Below are positions 35,975 through 45,091 of a stretch of 64,000 nucleotides of DNA, piece by piece. Below the pieces are notes generated by a model. It was not told where the DNA came from and did no database searches. It saw only the letters and a program-made list of their open reading frames with translations. How positions within the stretch are numbered: the first letter of the stretch is position 1; the number at the start of each line of letters is the position of its first letter. A program made the position numbers and the translations under genes. Origin of the DNA: CALOBA01 sp942491465 (GTDB lineage Bacteria; Pseudomonadota; Gammaproteobacteria; Chromatiales; Chromatiaceae). The stretch covers positions 62,001 to 126,000 of the forward strand of contig CALOBA010000071.1 of assembly GCA_942491465.1 (NCBI GenBank), read 5' to 3'.

Positions 35975-36640
35975 ATGATGCGAAGCCCCTTTGTCCCCAC
36001 CTTTTCCGACCTCCCGGACGAGATGCCGGTCTTTCCGCTCAGCGGGGCCGTGGTCATGCCGGGGGTGCAGCTGCCGCTGAACATCTTCGAGCCGCGCTAT
36101 CTGAGCCTGGTCCAGGCGGCCCTGGCCTCGGACCATATGCTCGGCATGGTCCAGCCCGCCGGCGACGGCGCCACCAACAATGACCCGCCGCTGCACCGCA
36201 TCGGCTGTGCCGGGCGCATCACCTCCTACAGCGAGACCAACGACGGGCGCATCATCATGGTGCTGACCGGCATCTGCCGCTTCGCCGTCGCCGAGGAGTT
36301 GAGTCCGGTGGACGGCTACCGGCGCGTGCGTCCCGACTGGCGCGGCTTCGAGACGGACTATCAGGACGACGATTCGCCGCTGGCCGAGCGGGATCAGTTC
36401 CTGCACTCCCTGCGCAACTTCTGCGACCAGCGCGGCGTCGAGGTCCCCTGGGACGACCTGGCGAAGATGGCCGACGGCGAGCTGATCAACCTGCTCTGCG
36501 CCCATCTGCCGCTGGTGGCCGACGACAAGCAGGCCCTGATCGAGACCGTCGAGCTGGGGGAGCGCGCCCAGCTGATGCGCGGGCTGATGGACATGTCGGC
36601 GCTGGCCAGCGGCGGCGTGGCGGCGGAGCAGCGGCACTGA
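35975..36640 (+). CDS. LON substrate-binding-domain (ATP-independent) protein
   Basis: A 221-residue protein consisting of the N-terminal substrate-binding domain of Lon protease without ATPase or protease parts: MPVFPLSGAVVMPGVQLPLN, FEPRYLSLVQAAL and a helical C-terminus (ERAQLMRGLMDM). Such stand-alone domains are widespread in proteobacteria; role unknown. Start at ATG 35975 or 35978. Confidence 0.85.
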   Translation: MMRSPFVPTFSDLPDEMPVFPLSGAVVMPGVQLPLNIFEPRYLSLVQAALASDHMLGMVQPAGDGATNNDPPLHRIGCAGRITSYSETNDGRIIMVLTGICRFAVAEELSPVDGYRRVRPDWRGFETDYQDDDSPLAERDQFLHSLRNFCDQRGVEVPWDDLAKMADGELINLLCAHLPLVADDKQALIETVELGERAQLMRGLMDMSALASGGVAAEQRH

Positions 36641-36725
36641 CCGAGGGTATTGACGACGCGCCCCAAGACCCAAACCTTCTCCCCATTCAACCCAAGTTTC
36701 AACCGTCCTGAATCGGGAGCACATC

Positions 36726-37055
36726 ATGGCTGTAACCCTTACCGACGCTGCCGCCAACCACGTCTCCGGCATGCTCGCCAAGCGCGGTCGCGGCCTCGGC
36801 CTTCGCATCGGCACCAAAAAGAGCGGCTGCACCGGCTTCGCCTACGTGGTCGACTACGCCGATGGCCTCGACGATGGCGATCAGGTGTTCGAGAGCCACG
36901 GCGTCAAGGTCATCGTTGACGCGGCAAGCCTCGGGCACATCGACGGTATGGAGGTCGACTTCGTCAAGCAGAGCCTGCTCAACGAGGGCTTCGAGTTCCG
37001 CAACCCGAGGGTCACCAACGCGTGCGGCTGCGGCGAGTCCTTCAGCGTCGAATAG
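36726..37055 (+). CDS. iscA: IscA/SufA-type iron-sulfur assembly protein
   Basis: A 109-residue A-type carrier. The three conserved cysteines are present in KSGCTGFAY and NACGCGESF. Followed after 81 bp by a SufE-type gene, suggesting an iron-sulfur assembly pair; no cysteine desulfurase is next to them. The name iscA is by family, SufA and ErpA being the alternatives. Confidence 0.88.
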   Translation: MAVTLTDAAANHVSGMLAKRGRGLGLRIGTKKSGCTGFAYVVDYADGLDDGDQVFESHGVKVIVDAASLGHIDGMEVDFVKQSLLNEGFEFRNPRVTNACGCGESFSVE

Positions 37056-37136
37056 CGCGTCGGCCGACGGCGGCTTGCGGGCCGACGTCGTGCAATCTGC
37101 CGTATCCACTGAGACACCATCAACCAAGGGGCAACT

Positions 37137-37556
37137 ATGGCCGGGGAAGACGACATCGCCGAGATCATCGAGACCTTCGAGCTGTTCGGCGACTGGGACC
37201 AGCGCTATCAGTATCTGGTCGAACTCGGCGAGCGCCTGCCGCCGCTGGACCCGGCGCACAAGGTCGACGACAACCTGGTCAAGGAGTGCATGAGCACCGT
37301 CCATGTGGTCGCGCTGCCGCAGCCCGACCAGCCCGAGCGCCTGATCTTTGAGGGCGATTGCGACACCTCCATCATCAAGGGCGTGGTGGCCCTGCTGGTG
37401 GGGCTGTTCTCCGGTAAGACCCGTGACGAGGTCGACGCCCTGGATGTGGATCAGCTATTCCAGGGCCTGCGTCTGGAAGACCACCTGAGCCCAAACCGCC
37501 ACGTCGGCGTCTACGCCATCGTCAACAAACTGAAGCGGCAGGCGGCGGCGGTCTAA
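37137..37556 (+). CDS. sufE: SufE family sulfur acceptor protein
   Basis: A 139-residue cysteine-desulfurase partner. The fold signature (EIIETFELFGDWDQRYQYLVELGERLP) and the acceptor cysteine (VKECMSTVHV, near residue 51) are visible, though the motif departs from the canonical GCQSQVW. The C-terminus is SPNRHVGVYAIVNKLK. Its TAA stop is shared with a fragment of a family B element. Confidence 0.88.
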   Translation: MAGEDDIAEIIETFELFGDWDQRYQYLVELGERLPPLDPAHKVDDNLVKECMSTVHVVALPQPDQPERLIFEGDCDTSIIKGVVALLVGLFSGKTRDEVDALDVDQLFQGLRLEDHLSPNRHVGVYAIVNKLKRQAAAV

Positions 37557-37580
37557 GGCGATTGCTGTCAACTTTCATAT
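37555..37580. mobile_element. Solo end fragment of a family B element
   Basis: AAGGCGATTGCTGTCAACTT continues to TTCAT and matches one terminal repeat of family B (39741). No second end is found nearby. It starts within the sufE stop codon. Confidence 0.7.
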
Positions 37581-37618
37581 TCCCTGCGGTCGTTGCGGCA
37601 ACCGCTGACGCCGCCAGT

Positions 37619-38716
37619 TCAGGCGGCGGCCAGCAGCCGTTCCAGTGCGGTGACGATACGCTCGCTGGTGTGGCCGTCCCATCGATCGGGGATGGCGCCG
37701 CGCTGCCAGTCGCCGGCGAACAGCCGGTCGAATAGCGGTGCCAGCTTGGCCGGGTCGGTGCCCACCAGGACGTTGGTGCCGACGCTGACCGTCTCCGGTC
37801 GCTCGGTGGTGTCGCGCAGCGTCATGCAGGGCACCCCGAGCACCGTGGCCTCCTCGGTGATGCCGCCGGAGTCGGTGATCACCGCCTTCGCGTTGGCGAC
37901 CAGGTAGTTGAATTCCAGGTAGGGTTGCGGGTCCACCAGGTGCAACGGCGCCGGCAACGGCCCCAGGTTGTGCAGCGTCTTCGCCGTGCGCGGATGCACC
38001 GGGAAGACCACCGGCAGGCCGCGGGTGCCGTTGCCGATGGCCTCGAGCATCTGCCGCAGCGAGTCGGCCTCGTCCACATTGGCCGGGCGGTGCAGGGTGA
38101 CGACAAAGTACTCCCGCGACTTCAACCCGATCTCGTCCCAACAACGCGGCGGGCACAGCCGTTCGCGGTTGGCGAGCAACGTATCGATCATGGTGTTGCC
38201 GACGAAGTGGATTCGCCCCTCGTCGATCCCGGCCCGGCGCAGATTGGCGTTCGCAAACGCGCTGGTGGTGAAGAACCAGTTGGTGATGGCGTCGGTGACC
38301 ATCCGGTTGATCTCTTCGGGCATGCTCCAGTCGCCGGAGCGGATGCCGGCCTCCACATGGGCGACCGGTACCCCGAGCTTTTGGGCGGCGATGGCACAGG
38401 CCATGGTGGAGGTCACGTCGCCGACCACCAGGCAGAGGTCCGAGGGTTCATCGAGCAGCAGGCCCTCGTAGCGGGTCATGATCGCCGCCGTCTGCTCGGC
38501 CTGGGTGCCGGAGCCCACCTCCAGGTTGACGTCCGGCGCCGGGATGCCGAGCTGCTCGAAGAAGGTCCCGGACAGGCGCGGGTCGTAGTGCTGGCCGGTG
38601 TGCACGAGCCGGTAGCGCAGCGGTCCGCCCGCGTCTTTGCGGGCCTCGATCGCGCGGATGATCGGCGCGATCTTCATGAAGTTGGGGCGTGCCCCGGCGA
38701 TGATGTCGGTACGCAT
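37619..38716 (-). CDS. wecB: UDP-N-acetylglucosamine 2-epimerase (non-hydrolysing)
   Basis: A 365-residue enzyme converting UDP-GlcNAc to UDP-ManNAc for surface polysaccharides. Signatures are GARPNFMKIAPI at the N-terminus, HTGQHYD, HVEAGIRSGDWSMPEEINR and TDSGGITEEATVLGVPC. No polysaccharide genes are adjacent. A family A element lies upstream of its start. Confidence 0.93.
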   Translation of the reverse strand: MRTDIIAGARPNFMKIAPIIRAIEARKDAGGPLRYRLVHTGQHYDPRLSGTFFEQLGIPAPDVNLEVGSGTQAEQTAAIMTRYEGLLLDEPSDLCLVVGDVTSTMACAIAAQKLGVPVAHVEAGIRSGDWSMPEEINRMVTDAITNWFFTTSAFANANLRRAGIDEGRIHFVGNTMIDTLLANRERLCPPRCWDEIGLKSREYFVVTLHRPANVDEADSLRQMLEAIGNGTRGLPVVFPVHPRTAKTLHNLGPLPAPLHLVDPQPYLEFNYLVANAKAVITDSGGITEEATVLGVPCMTLRDTTERPETVSVGTNVLVGTDPAKLAPLFDRLFAGDWQRGAIPDRWDGHTSERIVTALERLLAAA

Positions 38717-38769
38717 GGGTCGCGTGCTGTTCTGCAGGTTGGGTTTGGACGTTGTCGGGGCTGCCTAGG

Positions 38770-38866
38770 GATCGATTCAAAAACAAGTGGTGCAGACGCC
38801 CGCTCGCTGAGCCTTTGGATTGGCCGTTTCGTCGTTGCGTCTGCACCAATTGTTTCTGAACCTTGA
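38770..38866. mobile_element. Family A element, 97 bp (copy 5)
   Basis: Flanked by perfect CTAGG duplications (38765-38769 and 38867-38871). The right duplication contains the stop codon (CTA on the plus strand, 38867-38869) of the TerB-like gene; the left is 48 bp upstream of wecB. Confidence 0.92.
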
Positions 38867-39613
38867 CTAGGCCGGCACGCCCAGGGTCTGGTGGATCTGA
38901 TTGACCACCAGCGGGTGCAGCCCGGTGCCTTGGGCGAGCTGCTGGAGATAGTCACGTTCGGCGTCGGTGTCGACCTCGATGGCGAGCAGCGAGCCGGCAT
39001 AGACCTCGGCGGCGACCTCGGCGCTGGGGATCTCGGCGATGAACGCGGCCAGGTCCAGCGGCTCGGCCATCTGTGTCATGACCCACTGCTGCATCTCGGC
39101 GTCGGCGCCGGCCTCTTCCAGCTTGCCGAGGATGCGCTGCATCTCCGACGGTGAGATCTGGCCGTCGGCCTTGGCCGCATTGATCATGCCCTTGAGCACC
39201 AACTGGGCCTGGCTCTCTACGGCCTCTACCTCCTGCGGGCTTTGCGGGGTGCGGGTGGCCAGCGACAGCTGACGGTCGGGCGTGCCCGCGACTGCGGTGC
39301 CGTCCGCTGCCTGCTGGCCGGCCCCTTGCAGCGCCTGCATGGCCACGCTCGCCAGCATGCCCAGCGCGCCGCCGCCGACCGCCCCGCCGCGGCCGCCGAG
39401 CAGGGCACCGGCCACGGCACCGATCCCGCCGGACTGCAACGGGTTGTTGGCGGCCGAGCGCAGACCGCCGCCGAGCTGGCCGAGCACGCTGTCCAGACCC
39501 CCGCCCTGGCCGGTGCGCTGCAGCTGCCCGAGGGCATTGCCGATGCGGTTGCTGCCGGAGCTGGACATCGCGTTCTGCATGAAGCTGCCGATGAGATTGC
39601 TGAAGCTTGCCAT
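38867..39613 (-). CDS. TerB-like / DUF533 family protein
   Basis: A 248-residue protein. The N-terminal half is Gly/Gln/Ser-rich with a glycine-zipper-like stretch (GGIGAVAGALLGGRGGAVGG). The C-terminal half is a helical TerB-like/DUF533 domain (SQAQLVLKGMINAAKADGQI, SPSEMQRILGKLEEAG, LLAIEVDTDAERDYLQQLA). Similar to YebE; function unknown, and tellurite resistance is not implied. Start ATG 39613. Confidence 0.82.
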   Translation of the reverse strand: MASFSNLIGSFMQNAMSSSGSNRIGNALGQLQRTGQGGGLDSVLGQLGGGLRSAANNPLQSGGIGAVAGALLGGRGGAVGGGALGMLASVAMQALQGAGQQAADGTAVAGTPDRQLSLATRTPQSPQEVEAVESQAQLVLKGMINAAKADGQISPSEMQRILGKLEEAGADAEMQQWVMTQMAEPLDLAAFIAEIPSAEVAAEVYAGSLLAIEVDTDAERDYLQQLAQGTGLHPLVVNQIHQTLGVPA

Positions 39614-39740
39614 GGGTGTCCTCCCGAGATGCGGGGTTGTCGACGGTGAGCCGCGGATGTTGCGTGATCGGTAGATCAATCGCTCGGTCAGCGACGCCTG
39701 ATGGCGGACGATTCGGCCGCGATCGTCGGGCGCCGCCCTA

Positions 39741-39898
39741 AGGCGATTTCTGTCAACTTTCATACCATCTGACTTGTCTTGACGCCCGCCTTCGGCGTCG
39801 GGCTGGCGGTCACATAGCGAGCTCAGCTCTCGCCAGCCCTCCTTGAAGGCGAACGTCAATCCTGCGTCATCTGGTATGAAAGTTTCCGGCAATCGCCT
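39741..39898. mobile_element. Family B element, 158 bp (copy 2, uninterrupted)
   Basis: Imperfect 33-bp terminal inverted repeats (left AGGCGATTTCTGTCAACTTT, right end AATCGCCT). Flanked by TA at both ends, consistent with a TA target. In the orientation of copy 1 it contains a single CTATG where copy 1 carries the inserted family A element. Confidence 0.9.
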
Positions 39899-40034
39899 AA
39901 GACCCCCCGTTATACCGAAGTTGCCACGGCGATGCTGGCCATCTTTCGACGGCGCGCCCGGCGCGTCGCCCTGTTTCGCGTCGCCGGCCTGGTTACCCCC
40001 GCCACCCGCGGCACCCTCGACCCCCTTGGCCCGC

Positions 40035-40106
40035 CAAGCACGCATCCTCGTCTACCGCTGGCGGATCGCCCAAGCACGCATCCTCGTCTACCGCTGGCGG
40101 ATCGCC
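40035..40106. repeat. 36-bp perfect tandem duplication
   Basis: Two identical 36-bp units (40035-40070 and 40071-40106), each beginning CAAGCACGCATCCTCG. The stretch 39902-40162 between the family B element and lipB otherwise shows no gene. Confidence 0.85.
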
Positions 40107-40162
40107 CTAGGCTGTCGAAATCTTCCCGGATCTCGTGCAGACAAGCGGCTCGGGGCTGTCTG

Positions 40163-40855
40163 TCAGGGCGCTGGCGCGCCGTGCCGATCAAGCTTGGCGT
40201 CGGGTGCCCAGGTCGGGGACACATGCAGTGCGTGGGCGATGCCTTCCGCCAGGGTCGTCTGGACCCGGGTCTGATCGATGGGGCCGACCAGATCGGCGAG
40301 CCGGGTGACGGCCAAGCCGGCATGACCGCAGGGATTGATGCGTTGGAACGGCTCCAGGTCCAGGTCCAGATTGAGTGCGATGCCGTGGTAGCTGCGGCCG
40401 TGGCGCACGCGCAGCCCCACCGAGGCGATCTTGGCGCCGTCGACATAGACGCCGGGGGCGTCGGCGCGGGCCGCGGCGGCGATGTCGTAGCCGGCGAGCA
40501 GATCGATGACGGCCTGCTCCAGCAGGTGGACCAGGGTCTTGACGCCGATGCGCGCCCGCGGCAGGTCCAGCAGCAGGTAGGCGACGAGCTGGCCGGGACC
40601 GTGGTAGGTGACCTGGCCGCCGCGATCGGTCTGCACCACCGGGATGGCGCCGGGGGCGAGCAGGTGCTCGGGGCGGCCTGCCTGGCCGAGGGTGAATACG
40701 GGCGGGTGCTCCAGCAGCCAGAGCTGGTCGGGGGTTTCGGGGTCGCGCCCGTCGCTGAAGCGGCGCATGGCCTCCCAGGTCGGTTGGTAGTCGCGCAGGC
40801 CGAGACGGCGGACCAGGAGCTGTTGCGGGGTGGGTGTTTCTGGTGCTTGGCTCAT
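40163..40855 (-). CDS. lipB: Octanoyl-[ACP]:protein octanoyltransferase
   Basis: A 230-residue enzyme starting protein lipoylation. Motifs are WLLEHPPVFTLGQAG, the RGGQVTYHGPGQLVAY signature, KIASVGLRVRHGRSYHGIAL and the catalytic Cys in INPCGHAG. Start at ATG 40855 (MSQAPETP). The frame stays open upstream through the hexanucleotide array at 40887, so a longer form with a Thr/Asp-repeat N-terminus is formally possible (ATG 40996). Order dacA-dat-ybeD-lipB is near-standard; lipA does not follow. Confidence 0.93.
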   Translation of the reverse strand: MSQAPETPTPQQLLVRRLGLRDYQPTWEAMRRFSDGRDPETPDQLWLLEHPPVFTLGQAGRPEHLLAPGAIPVVQTDRGGQVTYHGPGQLVAYLLLDLPRARIGVKTLVHLLEQAVIDLLAGYDIAAAARADAPGVYVDGAKIASVGLRVRHGRSYHGIALNLDLDLEPFQRINPCGHAGLAVTRLADLVGPIDQTRVQTTLAEGIAHALHVSPTWAPDAKLDRHGAPAP

Positions 40856-40886
40856 CGAGATGCGCAGGAGTTGGGGCGCAGCCGCG

Positions 40887-41087
<201 letters not shown>

Positions 41088-41114
41088 CGGTCTCGGGATA
41101 TCTGCCGCGCCGCG

Positions 41115-41387
41115 CTACAGGGCGTAAACGACCAGCTCGTGCTCGCTCAGGTCGCGGTAGATGGCGTCGAGCTGGGCCTTGCTTTGGGCCTCGATGACGG
41201 CGGTGATGGCGAGCCATTTGCCGCCCTTGCTCGCGCGCACGGTGATGCTGCCGAGGTCGAAGCCCGGGGCGTGGCGCATCAGTATCTCGGCGACGGCACC
41301 CTCGATGGCGCTGTCGGCCTTGCCCATGGCCTTCACCGGGAAGCTGCAGGGGAATTCGAGCAGGGTCTCGTCGCCTTGCTCAGCCAT
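41115..41387 (-). CDS. ybeD: YbeD family protein (DUF493)
   Basis: A 90-residue alpha/beta ACT-like protein: LLEFPCSFPVKAMGKADSAI near the start, VRASKGGKWLAITAVIEAQS, and LVVYAL at the end. Widely found between dacA and lipB; role unclear. The start (ATG 41387) overlaps the dat gene by 8 bp. Confidence 0.9.
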   Translation of the reverse strand: MAEQGDETLLEFPCSFPVKAMGKADSAIEGAVAEILMRHAPGFDLGSITVRASKGGKWLAITAVIEAQSKAQLDAIYRDLSEHELVVYAL

Positions 41388-42249
41388 GACCGGGGTCCTC
41401 CGCCAGGCGGGCCTTGTAGTCTTGGTAGAGGTCGTTGATGCGCCGCCACAGGGGGCCGGGGCGGCCGTCGCCGACGGTGGCGTCATCGATGCGGGTCACC
41501 GGAATGACCTCGCGGGTGGAGCTGGTGAGCCAGATCTCGTCGGCCTCGGGCAGGGTCTCGGCCGGGATATGGGCCTCGTCGATGGGCAGTCCGGCATCCC
41601 GGGCCAGGTCGAGCACCAGGTCGCGGGTGATGCCGGGCAGCAGCCGCCGGTCCTTGGGCGGGGTCAGGATGCGGCCGTCGCGGACGATGAACAGGTTGCT
41701 GGTGGAGGCCTCGACGGCGAGGCCGTCGCGGATCAGGATCGCCTCCACGGCGTCGACATCGTCGGCCTCCTGCTGCAGCAGCACGGCGGCGACCAGGGAG
41801 ACGACCTTGATGTCGCAGTGGACCCAGCGCGGGTCGTCGCGGACGATGGCGGCGATGCCGCGCTCGCCCAGCCCCGGGTCGCGGGGGGGGACGGTCTTGG
41901 CCATGGCCAGCACGGTCGGCGCCGCGGGCTCGCTGCCGAAGCGGTGGTCGCGCACCGGCGGCGCGCCGCGGGTGATCTGCAGGTAGATCGCCTGCCGGGG
42001 GGCGGGGTCGGCGGCCAGCAGGCGCGTGAAGATCGCCCACCAGTCCGCCCGCGACAGCGGGTTGGTCATGCGGATGCCCTGCAGGCTGTGGTCGAGCCGG
42101 TCCAGGTGCTCGGCGGCGCGCAGCGTGCGGCCGTGGTAGGCGGGGATGACCTCGTAGACGCCGTCGCCGAACAGGAAGCCGCGGTCCATGACCGAGATGG
42201 TGGCGTCCTCGGGGGCGATGAAGCGGCCGTTGAGATAGATCTCGGGCAT
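41380..42249 (-). CDS. dat: D-amino-acid transaminase (class IV PLP aminotransferase)
   Basis: A 289-residue PLP enzyme. DRGFLFGDGVYEVIP is the family N-terminal motif. The PLP lysine is in CDIKVVSLVAA, and EASTSNLFIV, LPGITRDLVL and LTSSTREVIPV follow. D-alanine transaminase best fits the dacA context; branched-chain or aminodeoxychorismate activity cannot be excluded. It overlaps ybeD and follows dacA by 2 bp. Confidence 0.88.
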   Translation of the reverse strand: MPEIYLNGRFIAPEDATISVMDRGFLFGDGVYEVIPAYHGRTLRAAEHLDRLDHSLQGIRMTNPLSRADWWAIFTRLLAADPAPRQAIYLQITRGAPPVRDHRFGSEPAAPTVLAMAKTVPPRDPGLGERGIAAIVRDDPRWVHCDIKVVSLVAAVLLQQEADDVDAVEAILIRDGLAVEASTSNLFIVRDGRILTPPKDRRLLPGITRDLVLDLARDAGLPIDEAHIPAETLPEADEIWLTSSTREVIPVTRIDDATVGDGRPGPLWRRINDLYQDYKARLAEDPGHG

Positions 42250-42251
42250 GG

Positions 42252-43469
42252 TTAGAACAGTCTCAGCACAGAGTCGATGGCCTTGCGGAAGATGCCGCCC
42301 TCGTCGACGGCGGACAGGGCGACCAGCGGCACCCGCAGCAGGGTGTCGCCGTCGAGTTCGATGACGATGTCGCCCACCTGCTGGCCGCGGCTGACCGGGG
42401 CGCGGATGTCGGCGGCGTTCTCGATGAAGCCCGACAGGGCCGCGTAGCGACCGCGGGGGAAGGTGATGTAGAGGTCGTCGGCGGGGCCCACCGGGAGCTC
42501 GGTTTCGCTGCCGGACCAGATGCGCAGGGTCTTGATCTGTTGGCCGGCGCCGAAGACCTTGGTGGTCTCGAAGAAGCGGAAGCCCCAGTTCAGCAGCGCC
42601 AGGCTGTCGCGGGCGCGGGCCGCCTCGCTGTCGGTGCCCATCACCACCGAGGTCAGCCGCTGCTGCTCGCGGCGGGCCGAGGCGACCAGGCAGTAGCCGG
42701 CGGCCTCGGTGTGGCCGGTCTTCACGCCGTCGACGCTGTCGTCCTGCATCAGCAGCTTGTTGCGGTTGCGCTGTTTGATATTGTTGAAGGTGAACTCGGG
42801 CGCGTGATACCAGGCGTAATACTGCGGGAACTCGCGGATGGTCGCCGCGGTGACCTTGAGGATGTCCCGCGGTGTGGTGTAGTGCTCCGGCCCCGGCAGC
42901 CCGGTCGCGTTGGTGAAGTGGGAGCTGGTCATGCCCAAGCGCTGGGCGTGGCGGTTCATCAGTTCGGCGAAGGCGGCCTCGCTGCCGGCGATGTGCTCGG
43001 CAAGGGCGACGCTGGCGTCGTTGCCGGACTGGACGATCATGCCGTGCAGCAGGTCTTCGATGCCTACCTGCTTGTCCACCTCGATGTACATCTTCGAGCC
43101 GCCGGTGCGCCAGGCCTTCTCGCTGATCAGCGCCATATCGTCCAGCGCCAGGTTGCCCTCGGCCAGCTCGTGGAAGACCACGTAGGCGGTCATGATCTTG
43201 GTGAGACTGGCGGGCTCGAGGCGGGCGTCGGCGTTGGTGCTGGTCAGCACCACGCCGCTGTCGTGGTCCATCAGCAGGTAGCCCTTGGCGCCGATCTCCG
43301 GGGCCTGAGGGACCGGGGTCGCGGCTGCTTCAGCGGCGCTCGCGGGCGCCTCCGGCGACTGGGCGACCAACGGCGGCGCGCCCAGCAACAGCGGCAGCAG
43401 CAGGAGCGCCGGCAGGCCGGTGCGATGGATCAGCGAGGCTCGGTCAGGGTCCGTGGGGGTGCGGCTCAT
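42252..43469 (-). CDS. dacA: D-alanyl-D-alanine carboxypeptidase (PBP5/DacA type)
   Basis: A 405-residue penicillin-binding protein trimming stem peptides. A hydrophobic export signal (GLPALLLLPLLLGAPPLVAQ) is present. The three active-site motifs are SLTK, SGN and KTGHTEAAGYC. The C-terminal beta domain and amphipathic anchor end GIFRKAIDSVLRLF. Start at ATG 43469; an in-frame ATG at 43544 would only lengthen the cytoplasmic tip. Confidence 0.95.
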   Translation of the reverse strand: MSRTPTDPDRASLIHRTGLPALLLLPLLLGAPPLVAQSPEAPASAAEAAATPVPQAPEIGAKGYLLMDHDSGVVLTSTNADARLEPASLTKIMTAYVVFHELAEGNLALDDMALISEKAWRTGGSKMYIEVDKQVGIEDLLHGMIVQSGNDASVALAEHIAGSEAAFAELMNRHAQRLGMTSSHFTNATGLPGPEHYTTPRDILKVTAATIREFPQYYAWYHAPEFTFNNIKQRNRNKLLMQDDSVDGVKTGHTEAAGYCLVASARREQQRLTSVVMGTDSEAARARDSLALLNWGFRFFETTKVFGAGQQIKTLRIWSGSETELPVGPADDLYITFPRGRYAALSGFIENAADIRAPVSRGQQVGDIVIELDGDTLLRVPLVALSAVDEGGIFRKAIDSVLRLF

Positions 43470-43591
43470 CGGCGTGGCGGGCTCGGTTGGATGCGATGGT
43501 GGATGCGACCCTTTCGGCCCGCCTCCGGCGCGGAAGTCGTGCATTCTAACCCCTTGATCCCGGATTCGGCATCGCCCAACGCCCGTCGGGG

Positions 43592-44014
43592 TCATGCACG
43601 CTCGCTCAGCAGGTGGTCGAGCCGCCGCAGGCCGTCCGCCAGGTCCGCGAGCTGGCCGCGCAGGATAGGCGGCACCTCGGTGATCTCGATCTGCAATGCG
43701 AGCCGCTGATCGTCGGCGTCGCGGTAGTCCACCAGCCAGACGCAGGGGATGGCGGTCTCGCGCACATGGGTCGGGCCGAGCGCGTCGACGCGCGCGTCGA
43801 CCTCCCCGCGGCCGAGCAGTTCGAGCAGCTGGGCCTCGTCGCCGGGGCCGAAGGGCATCGCGGCCAGGTCGATGCAACTCGGCTCACCGCCGTCGATGAG
43901 CCGCCGCAGGGCCTGACGGATCTCGCTCAGGATCGGCAGGGCGTTGCCGAAGGCGTCGGCGGATGTCGGCCCCGGCGTGCCGACGGCGACCGGGATCTGC
44001 GCTGGTGTACTCAT
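43592..44014 (-). CDS. HupH/HyaF-like hydrogenase expression protein (C-terminal domain type)
   Basis: A 140-residue protein resembling the HupH/HoxQ C-terminal domain: LPILSEIRQALRRLIDGGEP, IDLAAMPFGPGDEAQLLELL, LGRGEVDARVDALGPTHVRE and PPILRGQLADLADGLRRLD. Relatives assist maturation of the uptake-hydrogenase small subunit. It lies downstream of a hydrogenase protease gene on the same strand, separated by a hexanucleotide array. It is half the length of full HupH, so a single-domain form or remnant. Confidence 0.75.
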   Translation of the reverse strand: MSTPAQIPVAVGTPGPTSADAFGNALPILSEIRQALRRLIDGGEPSCIDLAAMPFGPGDEAQLLELLGRGEVDARVDALGPTHVRETAIPCVWLVDYRDADDQRLALQIEITEVPPILRGQLADLADGLRRLDHLLSERA

Positions 44015-44035
44015 TTAGAACGGGCCTCTCGCTCA

Positions 44036-44140
<105 letters not shown>

Positions 44141-44148
44141 AAAGCGCA

Positions 44149-44637
44149 TCAACCGCGCCACCGCCCCAACAACGCGCGAATCGTCCGCACCGCCTCCGGC
44201 ACGGCAGCGGCGACCGCCGGCGTCAGGGTCTCCCCCCAATCGATCTCGGCCGGCTCGATGCCGATCAGCGCGCGCTGCTCGGGCAGGCCGTCGGTGAGCC
44301 GGGCCATATCGAGCAGGTCCGCCAGGCTGACCTCATGCACGCTGTTGGCGTGGCGGCTGAGCTGGGCGTCCATGGCGTCGCCCTCGAACAGGCGCAGGCT
44401 CCCGGGCGGCTCGCCGAGACGGGCCGCGTCGACGACGATCAGGCGAGCGGCCTCCGCGATCGGTCCGGCCAGCGTGAAGCTCAGCGTGCCGCCGTCGAGC
44501 AGCGTCAGGTCCGCGTCATCGGCGGCGACGGGCGCCAGCGCCGAGAGCACGGCGGCGCCGACGCCTTCGTCGGTCAGCAGGATATTGCCGATGGCGAGGA
44601 TCAGGGTGCCGTCGCGACCGGGGCTGGATTGGCTCAT
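44149..44637 (-). CDS. hupD: HupD/HyaD-type hydrogenase maturation protease
   Basis: A 162-residue nickel-dependent endopeptidase for a [NiFe] large subunit. Signature LAIGNILLTDEGVGAAVL; a second acidic ligand lies in VVDAARLGEPPGSLR, and His in RHANSVHEVSL. It is distinct from HoxW at 8097 and of uptake-hydrogenase type, so the genome probably has a second hydrogenase outside the window. Start at ATG 44637. Confidence 0.88.
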   Translation of the reverse strand: MSQSSPGRDGTLILAIGNILLTDEGVGAAVLSALAPVAADDADLTLLDGGTLSFTLAGPIAEAARLIVVDAARLGEPPGSLRLFEGDAMDAQLSRHANSVHEVSLADLLDMARLTDGLPEQRALIGIEPAEIDWGETLTPAVAAAVPEAVRTIRALLGRWRG

Positions 44638-44717
44638 GGGCTTATGCTCCGCGGGGGCTGCGTGGGTGGGGTTCGTGGGATGGTCAAGCAAGGCCGGCGC
44701 AGGACCGCGCTGCTGAA

Positions 44718-44952
44718 CCTAGAAAGAGCAGTTGACCGCTCTGAGGCAAACTCAAGTATCTGTTTTTCCGGTAATGACTACCAGTACCGGAGCTCACCCA
44801 TTGGGTGAAGGCCGCTACGACCCCGAGTGCACGCCCCGCGCGGCCCTGGCCTCTGACAACGCGTTGGAATCCAATGACCATTCCGCATCAAAGTGCCTCG
44901 CCAGGATCCACGCGGGACGCACCCTCGAGGCCGTTCAACTGCTCTTTCTAGG
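44718..44952. mobile_element. Family C element, 235 bp with perfect 18-bp inverted repeats
   Basis: Both ends read CCTAGAAAGAGCAGTTGA in inverse orientation. CTGAA duplications flank the element (44713-44717 and 44953-44957). The interior has no coding sequence. It lies between hupD and hypC. Confidence 0.92.
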
Positions 44953-45091
44953 CTGAATCGACCGCGGGCGCGTGCGCCCGGCGGCGCCCGCGCAAGGCCG
45001 CCAACGGATTTGGTTGACCACGGGGGCTTGCGCGTCGCCGCGTCGCTGCCCTAGCCTGGCAGCCATCTGTCCCAGCCGATGGTACCCCATC

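Noticed and set aside
32278..36084. A 1268-codon minus-strand frame opposite cusA
   Set aside because: Antisense shadow of the RND transporter gene; composition is His/Asp/Gln-rich without domains.
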